The notes under the pieces are model-generated. The model had not been told where the DNA came from and made no database searches. It saw only the letters and a list, made by a program, of their open reading frames with translations. A DNA stretch of 64,000 nt from Gracilaria domingensis. Its lineage: Eukaryota; Rhodophyta; Florideophyceae; Gracilariales; Gracilariaceae. The DNA lies in the NCBI GenBank assembly GCA_022539475.1, contig VCMS01000208.1:1-64000 (forward strand). The letters are read 5' to 3'. Position numbers and translations under genes: made by a program. Numbering within the stretch: the first letter of the stretch is position 1; every line of letters begins with the position of its first letter. Below are positions 10,800 through 21,942 of this stretch, piece by piece.

Positions 10800-12435
10800 T
10801 ATGAAAAACCAGCATTTCGAAACTAGCATTTTTGGACTGCTAACTAGCAAAACGAGAACACAGACGAGCTTCATTTTCAGTTGTTCCGTAGCTGGAAATA
10901 ATTCTGAAATAAGCGAACTCTCATCATCAAAGACACGCAAATATCGTCTCCTGATACGAAGGATATGGTAGATATCCCTGCATTTCTGATACAACGACTC
11001 GTCACATACAGAGTACTGGAAAAGAGCACGACGGCTCTCATTTCATGCACCAAAGAGATTGTCAGAAAAGTCATGGCAGTTAATTAGACTCCCATAAACA
11101 GCTCTACTTCGAATAAACGCCTTCAGCATAGATTCCGAGCTAGCGAATCGGGTCAACGCCATTTTGTCGGGAAGAACGGCGGTTCGTGGCGGGATAGGTC
11201 TACCTAACGTGTCATACTCGCGGAGAGACGAATTGTATCCTGAGTTGCGTAGCTGACTGTTGTGAACTTCTTTCAGTTCCTTAAACCGGTGGTACATCTT
11301 TTGTCGAGCGCGCAAAGCGCTCACTATTGTACTCACAGTAACAAGAACCTCGTTAATCCATGACAAACTTCCAATATCTTGCATCAGTAAATTCGCTAAA
11401 TGAACCTGATCTTGACACAGTTGTACATGACTGAACTCCTCTACTAGCTTTTCCTTTGCTTTCACACAGCAACTGGTATTGTCACTCGTTATCGCACAAA
11501 TGTTCATCATGTCCCCAAAGTTCTTCATCACAGTTGTAACCGTGTCGGCGTAGAAGGATGCGTCGTTGGTCCGAGATCCTGTGTAGATAGATCGAAGAAA
11601 ATATGTTTTCCGCTCGCGCTCCATACCAGTCACCGACAGTAAAACATTCACCACGCTTTCCGAGTTTCCGTCAGTCCAGCCATCGAAAATTAAAGTTCCA
11701 TAACCGTGTCGTAACGAAGCATGAATTGAATTCTTTGCTCTCGCCATCATTTTGCGGTAGTACGCATCGAGGTATTTGCCACCAATTTTGAGCAACAGTG
11801 GGAATTTCTTCGGCACTACTCGGTTGCAGAAGTTTAAAGATTCGGTACAGTTCGTTTTCTCCTTCTGTTTTCTTAAGTAGAGAAAATGGAAGCATATGAT
11901 TGACAATAAGAGACGTAAATAAATCGCTCAAATCAGAAAGCAAAAGAAACTTTCGTTCATCTTCCGCATCCTTTTCGTCTTTCGTCATTTTCTTCGAGGC
12001 TGTTTGAGAAGCCGAAATTGACTTCCGACTTCCGGTTTTCTTAATCGGAGTTGCAAGAACCCCAAAACACATCGAAGAACTTCCCATTCGACGAGAGTGA
12101 CGCGAAAAAGGACCCTCTTTTAGTAACCTCTCCTTGACAAGTTTGGGAACTCCATCGCACTCTAATAAATGCTTGCCAAGCTGCGTTGCATTTGGTGTAC
12201 TAGCCTTAGAATCATAATCGCAACATTTGCACACGATTCGTTTCTTCAATTCGTTGCTTGTTTCGGAAACAAATGGTTCAACATTGAACCAATCTTGAAG
12301 CCACCAGCTTTTTTTCCGACCGGGAGTTTTTCCGCTCGTTGATCCTCGTGATTGCGCTGAAATGACCTGGTTCGAAGACATACTCGAAGCAAAACTTGAA
12401 GAAGTATCGTTGAAATGGAACGCAAGCGTGCACAT
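10800..12435 (-). pseudogene. Decayed hAT-family transposase (BED finger, DUF659)
   Basis: The ATG at 12435 begins a frame with a BED-type finger (IVCKCCDYDSK, then LGKHLLECDG). A frame change at about 11.80-11.87 kb leads into the DUF659/RNase H-like region: LIFDGWTDGNSESVVNVLL (first catalytic Asp), AITSDNTSCC, and CQDQVHLANLLMQDIG, the usual C..H..nL..D block. An in-frame TGA at 11043-11045 interrupts the part that ends IYHILRIRRRYLRVFDDESS. The C-terminal hATC dimerisation segment with the conserved Glu is not found, so the copy is truncated as well as broken. Terminal repeats were not identified. Confidence 0.75.
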
Positions 12436-13439
12436 ACTCCTTAGGACGGAAAATGTAGATTGGTAGAAAGCATGGAGCCTTCAGAAGAGAACGAAGTCAG
12501 TGTCGAGATTAGAAGTAAGAACAGATGAGATGCAGACCGTTGTACTGGTTTGGAATCGGAAAGACGAGAAAACCCTACTTTGACGTTCCTTTAGAAAAGA
12601 ACGGCAGCAAAGTGCGCCATAATTGAAATGGAATAGTTTGGTCATTATCAGTGTAATGTAGCAAAACTTTTGGTTTTGTCAGTTGCCACTCAGATGTATC
12701 TTGCAGGCCCTGAGTCAGGACACTTCGAGTGACGCTGACGAAAGAGGCTTGGTCTGAACAGGAATGAGTTGAATAACATTGTTAGGGGCGTTGCAATCGT
12801 GTAATAGTATAATAATATTTATTAAAGATACCGAAAACACCCACTTTTGTCACATGTGCAGTGCCGTGAGCAAACGTGACGGTTGAAGAAGAAAAGCTTT
12901 TGTAGGGGACCATAAATTTTTTGAAGCTGTTCAACTGGGCTACTAAGTAGTGCAGTAGGTTGGCCCACTGTCAGTGTGGTACAGCAGATATGCTACAAAT
13001 ATCTACTTAAAATACCCCAATGAATGGGTGTAAACCTCCACACCTGTGTGACTCACCGGCTAGGCCGTGCACCTCATAACACTAATTCTAATATTAAGTA
13101 TACCCAAGAATGGGCTGATCTCACCAGTTATTCATACTGTGTGCCACCACGTCCCGGCATCGGCGTGCATATTATGAATCGCATCAGCGACAGAGTCCCG
13201 CAATCCCGTTGCACTACACGAAGGCCGAAGGCCGAGCCACTATATTCTGTAGTTTACTTCCTGCAATAGGTGCCAAACTATCTAAATAAACATCTAAAGT
13301 ACCAGCAATGCTGTGAAAACTGGCGTTCAACCGTGCCACACGTGTAAACCAAGCCAACAATGCTGTGCCACATACTGCAACTGTGCTCAACCTCCACTGC
13401 ACTGCAGATGCTATTGCCTTAGATGCGAAAGCAAGTATA
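12436..13439. other. Non-coding stretch, nothing convincing
   Basis: No credible gene. At 13,035-13,110 a run with ctcaccggctaggcc and cctcataac faintly recalls the 5' half of a tRNA-derived SINE, but no B box follows. Confidence 0.4.
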
Positions 13440-14075
13440 TACGGCAAAGTCTTCGCAATACAGCTCCAGCGCGGCGCGACGCGTGCTTTAATTCGTCTTC
13501 GTGGCCTCGCGCCAGTGCGGCACGCGGCGGACTCCAATTCTTCGGTGGCGTTGCTCCGGCACGGCGGCTCAAGCGTTTCGAGTTTTATCTTTGGCCCTAC
13601 GCCAACGCGGCACGACACGCGTTTTAATTTTTCGGCGGCGTCGCTCTAGCGCGGCGCAACACGTTCTCTGGTCCGGCTTTTTGTCGTGGCTCCAGCGCGG
13701 GGTGACGGGCGCATAAGTTCGTGGGCGGCGTTGGGTTAGTGCAGCCGAAAGCTCGATTTTATTTTTTGCTTTAGCTTCGCGCAAGCGCGGCGCAAGGCTC
13801 TTTCCAGTTCGTGAACGGCATGGCGTCAACGCGGCGCGTGCAAAGGTATGTTTAATCTCTCTAATATAGTTGTGGCGCGCCGGGACGCGCGCAGCATATC
13901 TTGGAAGAAGTCGTGTTAGCAAGGCGCAAAGCCCTTTATTATATTCTTTAGCAGCGTGATGTTACCGCGGCGAAATGCGCGTTTAAATGGTTTGGCGACC
14001 TTGCTTTAGCGCGGCGCGACGCGCGATCGAAGGCTTCTTGGCGTCGTGGCACTAGCGCTGCGCGGCGGGGCAACG
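13440..14075. repeat. Degenerate GC-rich minisatellite, ~45-bp period
   Basis: The core gcgcggcgcgac and variants start at about 13469, 13515, 13559, 13605, 13649, 13695 and 13739, a spacing that alternates 46 and 44 bases, and then less regularly at 13795, 13829 and 13875 and on to about 14060. Between cores lies a T-rich part (tttaatttttcggcggcgtcg). Short frames on both strands here are by-products of the repeat. Confidence 0.7.
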
Positions 14076-15617
14076 AGAGGAAAGAGAGAAAAATAAAGCG
14101 CAGGTTCCATGCTGCGCTTTCTTCAACCCCTCTCTGAAATATGAAAAAGAAATATGGCCAGCGGGGTTGTTCAAAGGCGTGCGAGGACATTGTGAAGCGC
14201 ATATGCTTCCCATTACAGGATACTTACAGAGACATTCTAGAATGTCCTGTATGGATCTAAAAATACCTGGAGCTATGTAAAATGTTCTAGAAGGCACTAC
14301 AAATCTCTCTTTATTTATTGTCAGGGATGTGCAATTTCTACATTTAAGAAGCACAGGCGCTTTTGGATGTTTCTTATTGACTTGTTTAGAAGTCCTTAGA
14401 CTAATCTATAAGTTCTACAAGCTCCCTGACAAATTGTTAGAAATAAGTCAACGGCTGGGAGCTCCAGAGAGGGAACTAGTAAGGCATTAGTAAGACGACA
14501 AAGTGTCTGGAATTAATCTTGCGATAGAGTAGAAATTAGAAATGCGTAGAAATGGTTTCTGCGATTTGCTACCCTCAAGAAAAAGCTAGAATGGAGGGTA
14601 GCAATCGTCTATATAAGCAGGGTGGCAATCGAGTTAACCCTTCATTGGTACTTTCCAACCACCCACCACCTACCACACCCGCACATAAACAGCAACACAT
14701 TCTTGTCAGCCTTGCCTACAACCTTTCTCTTTCTCTTCTTTTTAGTGTGGTGGAATTCTTTCAACTACACCTTTTTGGCCACTTGGTGGTTCTGGTCTTC
14801 TTCTTTCTTCTTTTTTGTTCTGTCAAATCTTTTGCCTACGTCTGGGGATTGGCTCCCAATTTTCTTTTAAGTATTTTCGCGCTTGTGTGTGAAGTTTGTG
14901 GCAAACGTTTGCCGTAATTATTGAAGTCTTTGTCTGAATTTGGCGTGGGCTTTAGCCGTTTCGAGCTTGTCTTTGAAGTCTGGCACAAGGTTTAGCCGTT
15001 TGGTGTCGAGTTTGTGTCTAAAGTTTGATGCAGACTTTAGACGTTTAGTATTCGAACCCTTGTCTGGAGTTGGCGTGGGCTTCTGCCTTTACTACTTTGA
15101 TTGTTTCTTGTGCACCATTGCACATTGCCATTCTTGGCTGGTACCCCCTGGCATTGTCTGCTTCCTGTTGGGTTTGTCATAACCCGCGTCATTCTACTAC
15201 AGAAATGGCGTCCATAGACATCTTTATTTAAAGCGTTTTCACAGGATACAAAATGGACGGTGTCATACGTGTATGGTTTCGTTGTATGAACTGTACCGAT
15301 GGCACCGCAAAATGGTTCGTGGCAACGCAGGTAGACAGGTACCTTGTAAGTCAGTCACTAGATTCGAGTGACGAGGGTGGAGTAGATTTTTCTTTGAAGA
15401 TGACCCAAAATGCAGCATTTTGAGAGAACGCATTGCATGCGTCAAAATCGTCATGCAGGTGTAACGGGGTTATACATGTAAATTATGAACGCGTGGACAG
15501 GTTTACATGAACGCTTGATTAGACAAAGCCTGGAAGATGAAGAAGTGATCTTTGAACTTGGTTCAAATTGCAGTACAAACAAGGCTCTGTTTTAATATCT
15601 ATTACAAGAATTGCAAG
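14076..15617. other. Non-coding stretch with a TATA box and a second ~45-bp repeat
   Basis: A tatataagc box at about 14610 precedes a CA-rich then very T-rich tract. From 14925 to 15085 four units of about 45 bases begin tcga[gc].ttgtct and contain tttag[ac]cgttt. A 121-codon frame at 14552-14917 is mostly T-tract hydrophobic sequence and I do not believe it. The look is that of an untranslated region or a solo LTR, but I find no ends or target duplication. Confidence 0.35.
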
Positions 15618-15625
15618 GTATTTAT
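15618..15625. repeat. Target-site duplication (left), hAT element
   Basis: The 8-base sequence gtatttat flanks the element; the second copy is at 18521-18528. Confidence 0.9.
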
Positions 15626-18520
15626 CAGGGTCGTATATCTGACTGACTAAAGGACGGTCTTCAAAGTCATTAGTCAGCCGATTTCTAGTGTTAGTTAGTC
15701 ACAGTTAGTCATGATCTAGTCATACACGAAGCCAAGACAGTTTGTTTACCACAGACTGAGTATAGGGCGGCTACGACTGTTTCTTAATCTCTTCAGCTAC
15801 TTTGTAAACTGCGTTACGAAAAGCCGTCGCCATAGAATGCAAAACAGAGCGTTGTAGACCTTTTCCAGGAATGAATTTCTCCCATAACAAACGCCTTGAT
15901 AATCTCAGTCATCTCCAAAGTGCTGGTTAGCAGTGACTGTCTCTGGTGCCCTTCAAGTCTTCCTAAATCGCTGAACAATCTTTCGGCGGATGCTGACGAC
16001 GCTTGTGCCGAATGCGCAGCCCTCGCAACACGATTAAATGGAACTGGACTAACTATTCCCGTACGTTCGTTTGCGAGCTCCCAAAACTTTAACGCCATTG
16101 TTGGCTCTCTTCTTCCACAACTTTGTAGCTCGCTGTACATTCCACCGCAAAATAATTTAAGCACTGCTCGCAAACTGTCGCCGTAATTGGACAGAGAGGA
16201 GTCAAGCTCTATGGCTTCTCGTATAACAGCATTCATAATTATTTCCTTGTACTGCTCCTTTTCACTCTGCGTGCAGTCAAGAAAATCAAACCCACACTCA
16301 TTGATATCCAACAATGCCGCAATATGAAAGAGAAGAACTCTACGAGGAGCTCGCATTTCTGGGTATGGGGTCTGTGATGCAGGTAATGAAGATGACAAAA
16401 TGTTTTCCGCCCCAGATTGTGCAGTAGGCAACCAAATTGCTACGTCCTCCGATACCCGCTTCCATATACTTCCCAACCGTTCTTTGATCCGTTGAGCCAA
16501 ACAAACAGCAAGATTTTTAGAATGCTGTTTCTGCAAGATGCATTTTCGTGCCTCATCGCGCTCTTCATCTGCATTCGCAGTACTGAGACGAGGAGAAATT
16601 GCATGGTGAATCTGATTGTCAACAGAAGTCTCATCGAAAGGATCATAATATAAACCAACATCATTTGCGTCTGTAGTGTGCATTTCGCCAGCCATAATTG
16701 ACAACGTCTCGTAAAGTTCACGGAGAAGTCGAGGTGCCCTTGAAAGTGTTACCTTCTTATCAGCCTCAAGTTGACGGGCGACTCTGCGAACCTCTGCCAG
16801 TACAAAGATGAACTCTGCCATTGTATTCTTCTGTTCAACAGATAAATGAGGCACGATGTCTGGACCAATACCAAGGTGTTCGGTAACGGCAGCAATGGTA
16901 TCCATTAGAGCATAATAAGTCCACATGGCCCCCAGTATGGAATGCCACCTTGTGGGAATATCATGTTTGAGTTTCTGCAGTCTATCGTTCGAAATCCCTT
17001 CTTCTATTTGTAGGTTTGCTAGAAGCTGAGATGCTTTTGGATGCTGGTTAAAATACGTTGTGATATTGTTAACGTGGTTCATGAAGTTTTGCCACGCAGT
17101 TCCCTCTTTGAACACATCTTTAACTGCTGAAGGCAGTGTGTGCACTACGCAACGCACTGAACCGACGTAATTTGTTAGAAGATCTATTGCCAACGCTGTT
17201 GCTCCTTCATTGTCACTGGTGGCAGAGAACACCTGTATCTGATCGCTACCGACAATAGTGTTCTGATCTAACATCTCCTCGATGATGGTCCTCATTTGCT
17301 CTCCATTTTTTGATGCATTTCCAATGTTCAGGGTAGAGATCGGAATCGTCCGTAGCTTCCAGTTTCCATCAATGAAGTGCCACGTTATGCCAAGAATCTG
17401 TGCCCCTAAGGCGGCGCTCCATCCGTCCACAGTAAGAGAGCCTGTCATAGCTACATTACCAGAATTACGCATAAGCGAACAAACTGCAATATAAGTTTGT
17501 ACCAGAGCTTGGTTAAGTGCCGTCTTACTAGAGTGATGCACTCTTCCTCCATAAACATCAACCAATCCCTGAAGAAGAGGGGAACCTATTCGCGACAGCG
17601 GTGTTTCTGTAGCACAAGAGAACAGTACAGATCCTACAGACTGAGAAACCTTTGGATCAATTGAAGACGGTTTAAGGGGTAACAGATGCTTAGATTCATT
17701 TGGCTTCGGCTTAGAGAAAAGCTTCATAGATCCGTAGTTTTGTTTCTTCTTCCATGTCTTTTTTGATATTTGAATGACTTCATCAATGGCGGTAGAAGGC
17801 TCCGAGGAGGATTCAATGAGACGCAAGTTCTTAAAGGCCTTTGGGTGAACGTATTTGTAGTGACTTATAATATTTGAGGTAGACATATTGCGATTAAGAG
17901 CTCCTACATGGCCGCAGATGCTGCAAGAAAACCGGCTGATTTTGTCTTTTGTAGTAACAACTGCTGCATGTGTGCTCCAAACTGATGTTTTCACGCATGA
18001 ACCAGGTCCATCTTTGGACTTTCTCCGTCTACGTTGTTGCTGTTGCTGCTGTTTTTGAACAAGTTTTCTCGCAAGTTGTGCAAGTTCACTGCCCGTAGAT
18101 TTCAAGGAACGTACTTCGTTTTCATCGTCGGAGTGCAGAATTAACTTTTGTTGAGCACATGAGTTATTCTTATTAAGCTTGCGTTTCTTCATCATCGAAG
18201 CTTGTGATGATCAGATACGACGATGAAAGCTAAAACTGTTGAAGACGGACATGCAGTTTTGTGTTTCCAATTCGTTGGAATGCATTACCGTCGTCGTTCT
18301 TTCTCTATATTTCTTAATTTTGAATCTATTTAACTTTTTTCTGAACTTCTATGTCTTTATCACGTCGCGTACGGTAGTAAAAATGCGCCGTGGCGGAGCC
18401 GTTTAGTCAGTCAATGCGGGGTATGTCTAAGATGACTAACTTTCTTTTGAGATGTTAAAGTCAGTCAGTCAGACTAACAAAATATTTATGCTTAGTCAGT
18501 CAGTCATTTATACGGGCCTG
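15626..18520 (-). mobile_element. Complete hAT DNA transposon
   Basis: Terminal inverted repeats begin cagggtcgtatatctgactg at 15626 and, read inward from the other end, caggcccgtataaatgactg at 18520. The CAGGG-type start is typical of hAT. Target duplication: gtatttat at 15618-15625 and again at 18521-18528, the expected 8 bp. Subterminal regions on both sides repeat the gactgactaa / ttagtcagtc motif many times, probable transposase binding sites. Inside is one unbroken transposase gene. Everything visible says that this copy is whole and fairly recent. Confidence 0.93.
15814..18195 (-). CDS. hAT transposase, 793 residues, unbroken
   Basis: This is the cut-and-paste transposase of the surrounding element. 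In order: a short polyQ and basic NLS-like run (QQQQQQRRRRRKSK) near residue 50; a BED zinc finger at about 90-120 (SCSICGHV, then HYKYVHP); the RNase H-like core with LTVDGWSAALGAQILG (first catalytic Asp) and SATSDNEGATALAIDLL; CVVHTLPSAVKDVF in the C..H block; TRWHSILGAMW; and the C-terminal hATC dimerisation segment SAQASSASAERLFSDLGRL, which carries the conserved Glu context. Length is normal for hAT. The ATG at 18195 is the first in the frame and sits about 325 bp inside the terminal repeat. No stop or frameshift interrupts it, unlike every other transposase in the window. Confidence 0.93.
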   Translation of the reverse strand: MMKKRKLNKNNSCAQQKLILHSDDENEVRSLKSTGSELAQLARKLVQKQQQQQQRRRRKSKDGPGSCVKTSVWSTHAAVVTTKDKISRFSCSICGHVGALNRNMSTSNIISHYKYVHPKAFKNLRLIESSSEPSTAIDEVIQISKKTWKKKQNYGSMKLFSKPKPNESKHLLPLKPSSIDPKVSQSVGSVLFSCATETPLSRIGSPLLQGLVDVYGGRVHHSSKTALNQALVQTYIAVCSLMRNSGNVAMTGSLTVDGWSAALGAQILGITWHFIDGNWKLRTIPISTLNIGNASKNGEQMRTIIEEMLDQNTIVGSDQIQVFSATSDNEGATALAIDLLTNYVGSVRCVVHTLPSAVKDVFKEGTAWQNFMNHVNNITTYFNQHPKASQLLANLQIEEGISNDRLQKLKHDIPTRWHSILGAMWTYYALMDTIAAVTEHLGIGPDIVPHLSVEQKNTMAEFIFVLAEVRRVARQLEADKKVTLSRAPRLLRELYETLSIMAGEMHTTDANDVGLYYDPFDETSVDNQIHHAISPRLSTANADEERDEARKCILQKQHSKNLAVCLAQRIKERLGSIWKRVSEDVAIWLPTAQSGAENILSSSLPASQTPYPEMRAPRRVLLFHIAALLDINECGFDFLDCTQSEKEQYKEIIMNAVIREAIELDSSLSNYGDSLRAVLKLFCGGMYSELQSCGRREPTMALKFWELANERTGIVSPVPFNRVARAAHSAQASSASAERLFSDLGRLEGHQRQSLLTSTLEMTEIIKAFVMGEIHSWKRSTTLCFAFYGDGFS

Positions 18521-18528
18521 GTATTTAT

Positions 18529-18966
18529 GAAGTGATATTATTGCGCCGATCAAAGTTGTGCCCTTCTTCATTTTTAAATATTGTCGCGCATGCAATGTTG
18601 CTTTTTATGCGATTTACAATATAGACCAAGATGTGTTCTTTTTTGTTCTGGAGCAATATGAGTTTAATTTTGCAATAAATGTTCAGAGTGCAAAGTTTTG
18701 ACGCGTTCAGCGTTTTGTTGTACATTATTCGTTTAAAAAAGCCAAACGTGTGCTGCATTATTGCTCCAGTTGAGTCACAGTTTTAGAGAAAGGTATATCT
18801 GCAGTCGACATACTAGTGTCGAACAAGAAAAATTTTTTACCTCCAGGTATTCGATGTAGGTTGTCCAAGATTATTTGTTTCGTTAAGGTTGCTTTTGTTT
18901 CTAAACACTTGAAAAAGACTGTCAGGTTTAAAATGTTTTCTCTTCTTGCTCATTACCAAAAGTTTA
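18529..18966. other. AT-rich non-coding stretch
   Basis: No gene or repeat seen. Confidence 0.5.
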
Positions 18967-19105
18967 GAATTAGAACTCATATTATGTTGAATTTGAATTT
19001 GATTTTCATGTTTTTTGTTACTAACCTTTGATTGCAATCATTGCAATGAAAGGTTAGTAACAAAAAACATGAAAATCAAAGTCAAATTCAGTAGTGTTCT
19101 AATTC
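18967..19105. repeat. Foldback/MITE-like inverted repeat
   Basis: Arms of about 65 bases: the left arm starts gaattagaac and includes gattttcatgttttttgtta; the right arm is its inverse and ends gttctaattc. The centre is attgcaatcattgcaat. The arms are nearly identical in their inner 45 bases. No clear target duplication. Confidence 0.8.
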
Positions 19106-20375
19106 TTCATTTCTAGAGCAGTTTTGTACTTTGTCCCAAGGCGAAAATATCGAAAAGAGCTGTGTACATGGGTTTGGGATGCTGTTCGCTTGAGTTGTAA
19201 TTTCGGTCATGTCTGAGGCCATTTACTCTCATACAAAATCATTTGTTGAGTAGAGACAAGACTGCCAAGAACAGAGAGTTGAGCAGGAGCTGTTCGTGGT
19301 AAACATTTCAATTATTTCGTATACAAATGATTACAATGCAAGTTGATCTTCATTGGTGCCCGCTTCACATTTAGCCGATAAGAACGGTGTCGTTCTTAGT
19401 GTTGTAAGTAGACAACCAGTTCTCCTTTTCTTGTACAATGTTGTCATTTGCTTTTGATCCTAGGTCGAGTAAGACCGTACTACAAAAAATGAAAATATAG
19501 TCTCGCGCTCTCTCTATGCTAGTAGCAAGCGTAACCATTGGTTTCGGTTTCTTGCAGTGATTACAAACAGATCAAATTCTGTATAAAGCTGTAACTGTAA
19601 AAGTGATCGCCAAAGTAAAACACCCTTTATGTAGAGAAAAACTAAGAGAAAGGTGATACTTTGCAGTCTAGAATTGCCTAGTTTCAGTTTTCCTTTCATG
19701 AAAAATGCATTGGTGAAATGTTGTGGGTGCTTAAACAAGGCGTTCTACATTGCGCATCTTCCAATGCCGACACAGCTCAAAACGCCGTAGGCCGCCTCAC
19801 GAATATGTGGTAGTTCTTACCAAGAACGTTACAATCGACATTTCTCAACGGAATCCAATTGGCGTTGGTATCCCATTTCACACAGGAGAATTGGACATAA
19901 ATCGAGCCGGAAAAAGCAAAGCGCTCGTTCGAGCACCTTTAGGCTACCAACGGTAAGATACAACATGAAGATAACGTGATGGTCGTGGCCTTCTAAGCAT
20001 TGTTCCTTGGCAAGCCATATATTTGCCAGCAGATACAAATGCATTTCTTTTACTACCCGATTTAATTCGCACTTGGGAAGGCGCGCACGTAAGAGGAAAA
20101 TGGACGGTTTGTTCGTGAGTGTGAGATAAATCTTTACTTGATTAAAAAATATCTCACAATAGTTGAAACGCATTATAGTTTCTAGCTGTGTTCATATCCA
20201 AGTCTGTGCGGACCTGGATGAACTAGTTTGAGAGATTAAAAATGTTTCTCTTTAGTCGGCGATCTAGTGTTTTCGAAAATGATAGCAAAACACAGTTGTT
20301 GGTTTTGAAACTAGAGTAAGGAATATACGGTAAGAGTAGCAACAAAATTGAAAGTATCAAAAATGTAAGCTTAAA
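19106..20375. other. AT-rich non-coding stretch
   Basis: No supported gene; the short frames have no recognisable content. Confidence 0.5.
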
Positions 20376-20416
20376 GGGGAGTGGGGGAGGGGGGAGGGGG
20401 GGAGGGGGGGAGGGAG
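20376..20416 (+). repeat. G-rich purine tract
   Basis: Several runs of four to seven G separated by single A or T; could form a G-quadruplex. It lies about 160 bp beyond the end of the polyQ gene. Confidence 0.6.
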
Positions 20417-20574
20417 ATATTAGAGTCTAAATAGTGTTAGAAGTTACTGAGTTGGTCTAGGTAAAAGTCTTCTTGGCGCCGGTCTTCTGAATAGAGCTGC
20501 TCCGGACGGAGAATTGATGTTGGAAAACGTTAACGCGTACGGGTCGTTGAGCGATACCACAATGGTTTCCTTCT

Positions 20575-21630
20575 TCACGGCGGCATTGACAGGGCGGGCT
20601 CGCGGGTTACAGTAGCTGCCAGCGCTCCGGTAGGAAAAATGGAGGCGTAGTTGAGACAAAAGTTATGCCATGAGGATTGGATCAGTGCTGATGGCGGATG
20701 CTCGATCTGCGCATGTTGAGGGTGCGGATGTTGAGGTTGTTGTTGAGGTTGTTGTTGAGGTTGTTGTTGAGGGTGTTGTTGTTGTTGAGGTTGTTGCTGT
20801 TGTTGTTGTTGTTGTTGTTGCTGTTGTTGCTGTTGTTGCTGTTGTTGTCGTTGTTGTTGTCGTTGCTGTTGTGGCGGCGGTGGCGCTGGTTGCTGCTGCT
20901 GCTGCTCAAAGAATGAAATCAAGTGCGACGAAGACTGCGCAGAAACTGAAGACGTCTCCGGCAGCCCAGTGGCGGCAGCAGCGACAGCAAGGAACGGATC
21001 GGGAAGCGCTGGCGGCTGAGCAGAAACGGCGCCCGCTGCGGTGGCGTCCGGCTGGTACGAGATCTCGACGCGAGAGTAGTGCAGCGGCGGGAGCACGAGA
21101 AACTCCGTGCGGCGGTTGGAGTACGCCACGCACAACAGGGCCTTGGACGACGCGTATCGACGAAGCTCCACCATGGATCCGTGCTGCATGTCCAGCACAA
21201 AGCGCGCATCGGCGCACGGCTCGGTGGTGAGGTGGGACAGACCCAGTTCCGACGGCACAAACAGCTTGCCAAACACGCGGCCCAGAATGAAGTGGCTGGC
21301 GATGCGAAAGCACGGCGCCAGCACCTCCCTCGCCGAGTAGGGGCGCACGGAACGCACGAGGGCGGCAGCGGCCTGGCGGCGCGTGAGCGGCGTGGTGGGA
21401 TGGGCGGCGGCTGGCTGCACGGGCGCGGCGGAGGCGGCGGCAGCAGCAGCAGCAGCAGCGGCGGCGGCGGCGCGGTGCGGCGGCGCGGCGGGTGCGAACG
21501 GGGCGAGCGACGAGATCTGGGCGGTGGGCGAGTACGCTATGGAGAGCCAGTCGAGCGCGAGGTGCGAATTGGATATGGCGGCAACCCCTTCGTCATAGGT
21601 GGCTAAGTTGAGGGATGCGACGGGGTTCAT
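20575..21630 (-). CDS. PolyQ/polyA protein of unknown function (host gene)
   Basis: A 351-residue frame from the first ATG available. Residues 1-45 are ordinary sequence (MNPVASLNLATYDEGVAAIS). They are followed by an alanine run, then a folded-looking block at about 85-200 (RRQAAAALVRSVRPYSAREV, FRIASHFILGRVFGKLF, FVLDMQHGSMVELRRYAS, EFLVLPPLHYSRVEISYQ), and then polyQ of more than 40 residues encoded by mixed CAA/CAG. I do not recognise the fold. The C terminus is uncertain: a possible small intron (donor in actGTAACC near 20607, acceptor ending gtgaag before aaggaaacc) would replace the last few residues with KETIVVSLNDPYALTFSN and about 28 more residues, ending at 20444. A 5' exon is also possible. 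Codon use and GC content match its neighbours, so I take it as a host gene. Confidence 0.6.
   Translation of the reverse strand: MNPVASLNLATYDEGVAAISNSHLALDWLSIAYSPTAQISSLAPFAPAAPPHRAAAAAAAAAAAAASAAPVQPAAAHPTTPLTRRQAAAALVRSVRPYSAREVLAPCFRIASHFILGRVFGKLFVPSELGLSHLTTEPCADARFVLDMQHGSMVELRRYASSKALLCVAYSNRRTEFLVLPPLHYSRVEISYQPDATAAGAVSAQPPALPDPFLAVAAAATGLPETSSVSAQSSSHLISFFEQQQQQPAPPPPQQQRQQQRQQQQQQQQQQQQQQQQQQQPQQQQHPQQQPQQQPQQQPQHPHPQHAQIEHPPSALIQSSWHNFCLNYASIFPTGALAATVTREPALSMPP
20726..20898. repeat. TTG/CTG trinucleotide tract encoding polyQ
   Basis: Long imperfect (ttg)n with ctg and tcg interruptions; translated on the minus strand as glutamine with a few P, R and H residues. Prone to length change. 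Confidence 0.85.
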
Positions 21631-21878
21631 GGCACGCGGGGCGTGCGCGTAACATTGCGGGCTGTGAGGGGGTGTGGGAGGGTGGCAGGTCGGGACGGAT
21701 GTGAGCAGGGGGCTGCTGTGGAAGAGGGAGGGCCAAAGTGTCGCCAGGATGGGCGGCGGCGCTGCAACGGCTGCGAGGTGACGGACGGGGCGCGGCGGCG
21801 GCGGCGGTGGGCGGGGACGGGGACGATGGAGGCGGGCGAGCGCGGCGAGTGACGTGGGGCTTGGGGCGCGATGGGGAG

Positions 21879-21942
<64 letters not shown>

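Noticed and set aside
13035-13110. tRNA-derived SINE
   Set aside because: An A-box-like and anticodon-loop-like stretch is visible, but no B box or 3' half follows.
14150-15180. Solo LTR
   Set aside because: It has a TATA box and LTR-like T-rich tracts, but no defined ends, no target duplication and no matching LTR in the window.
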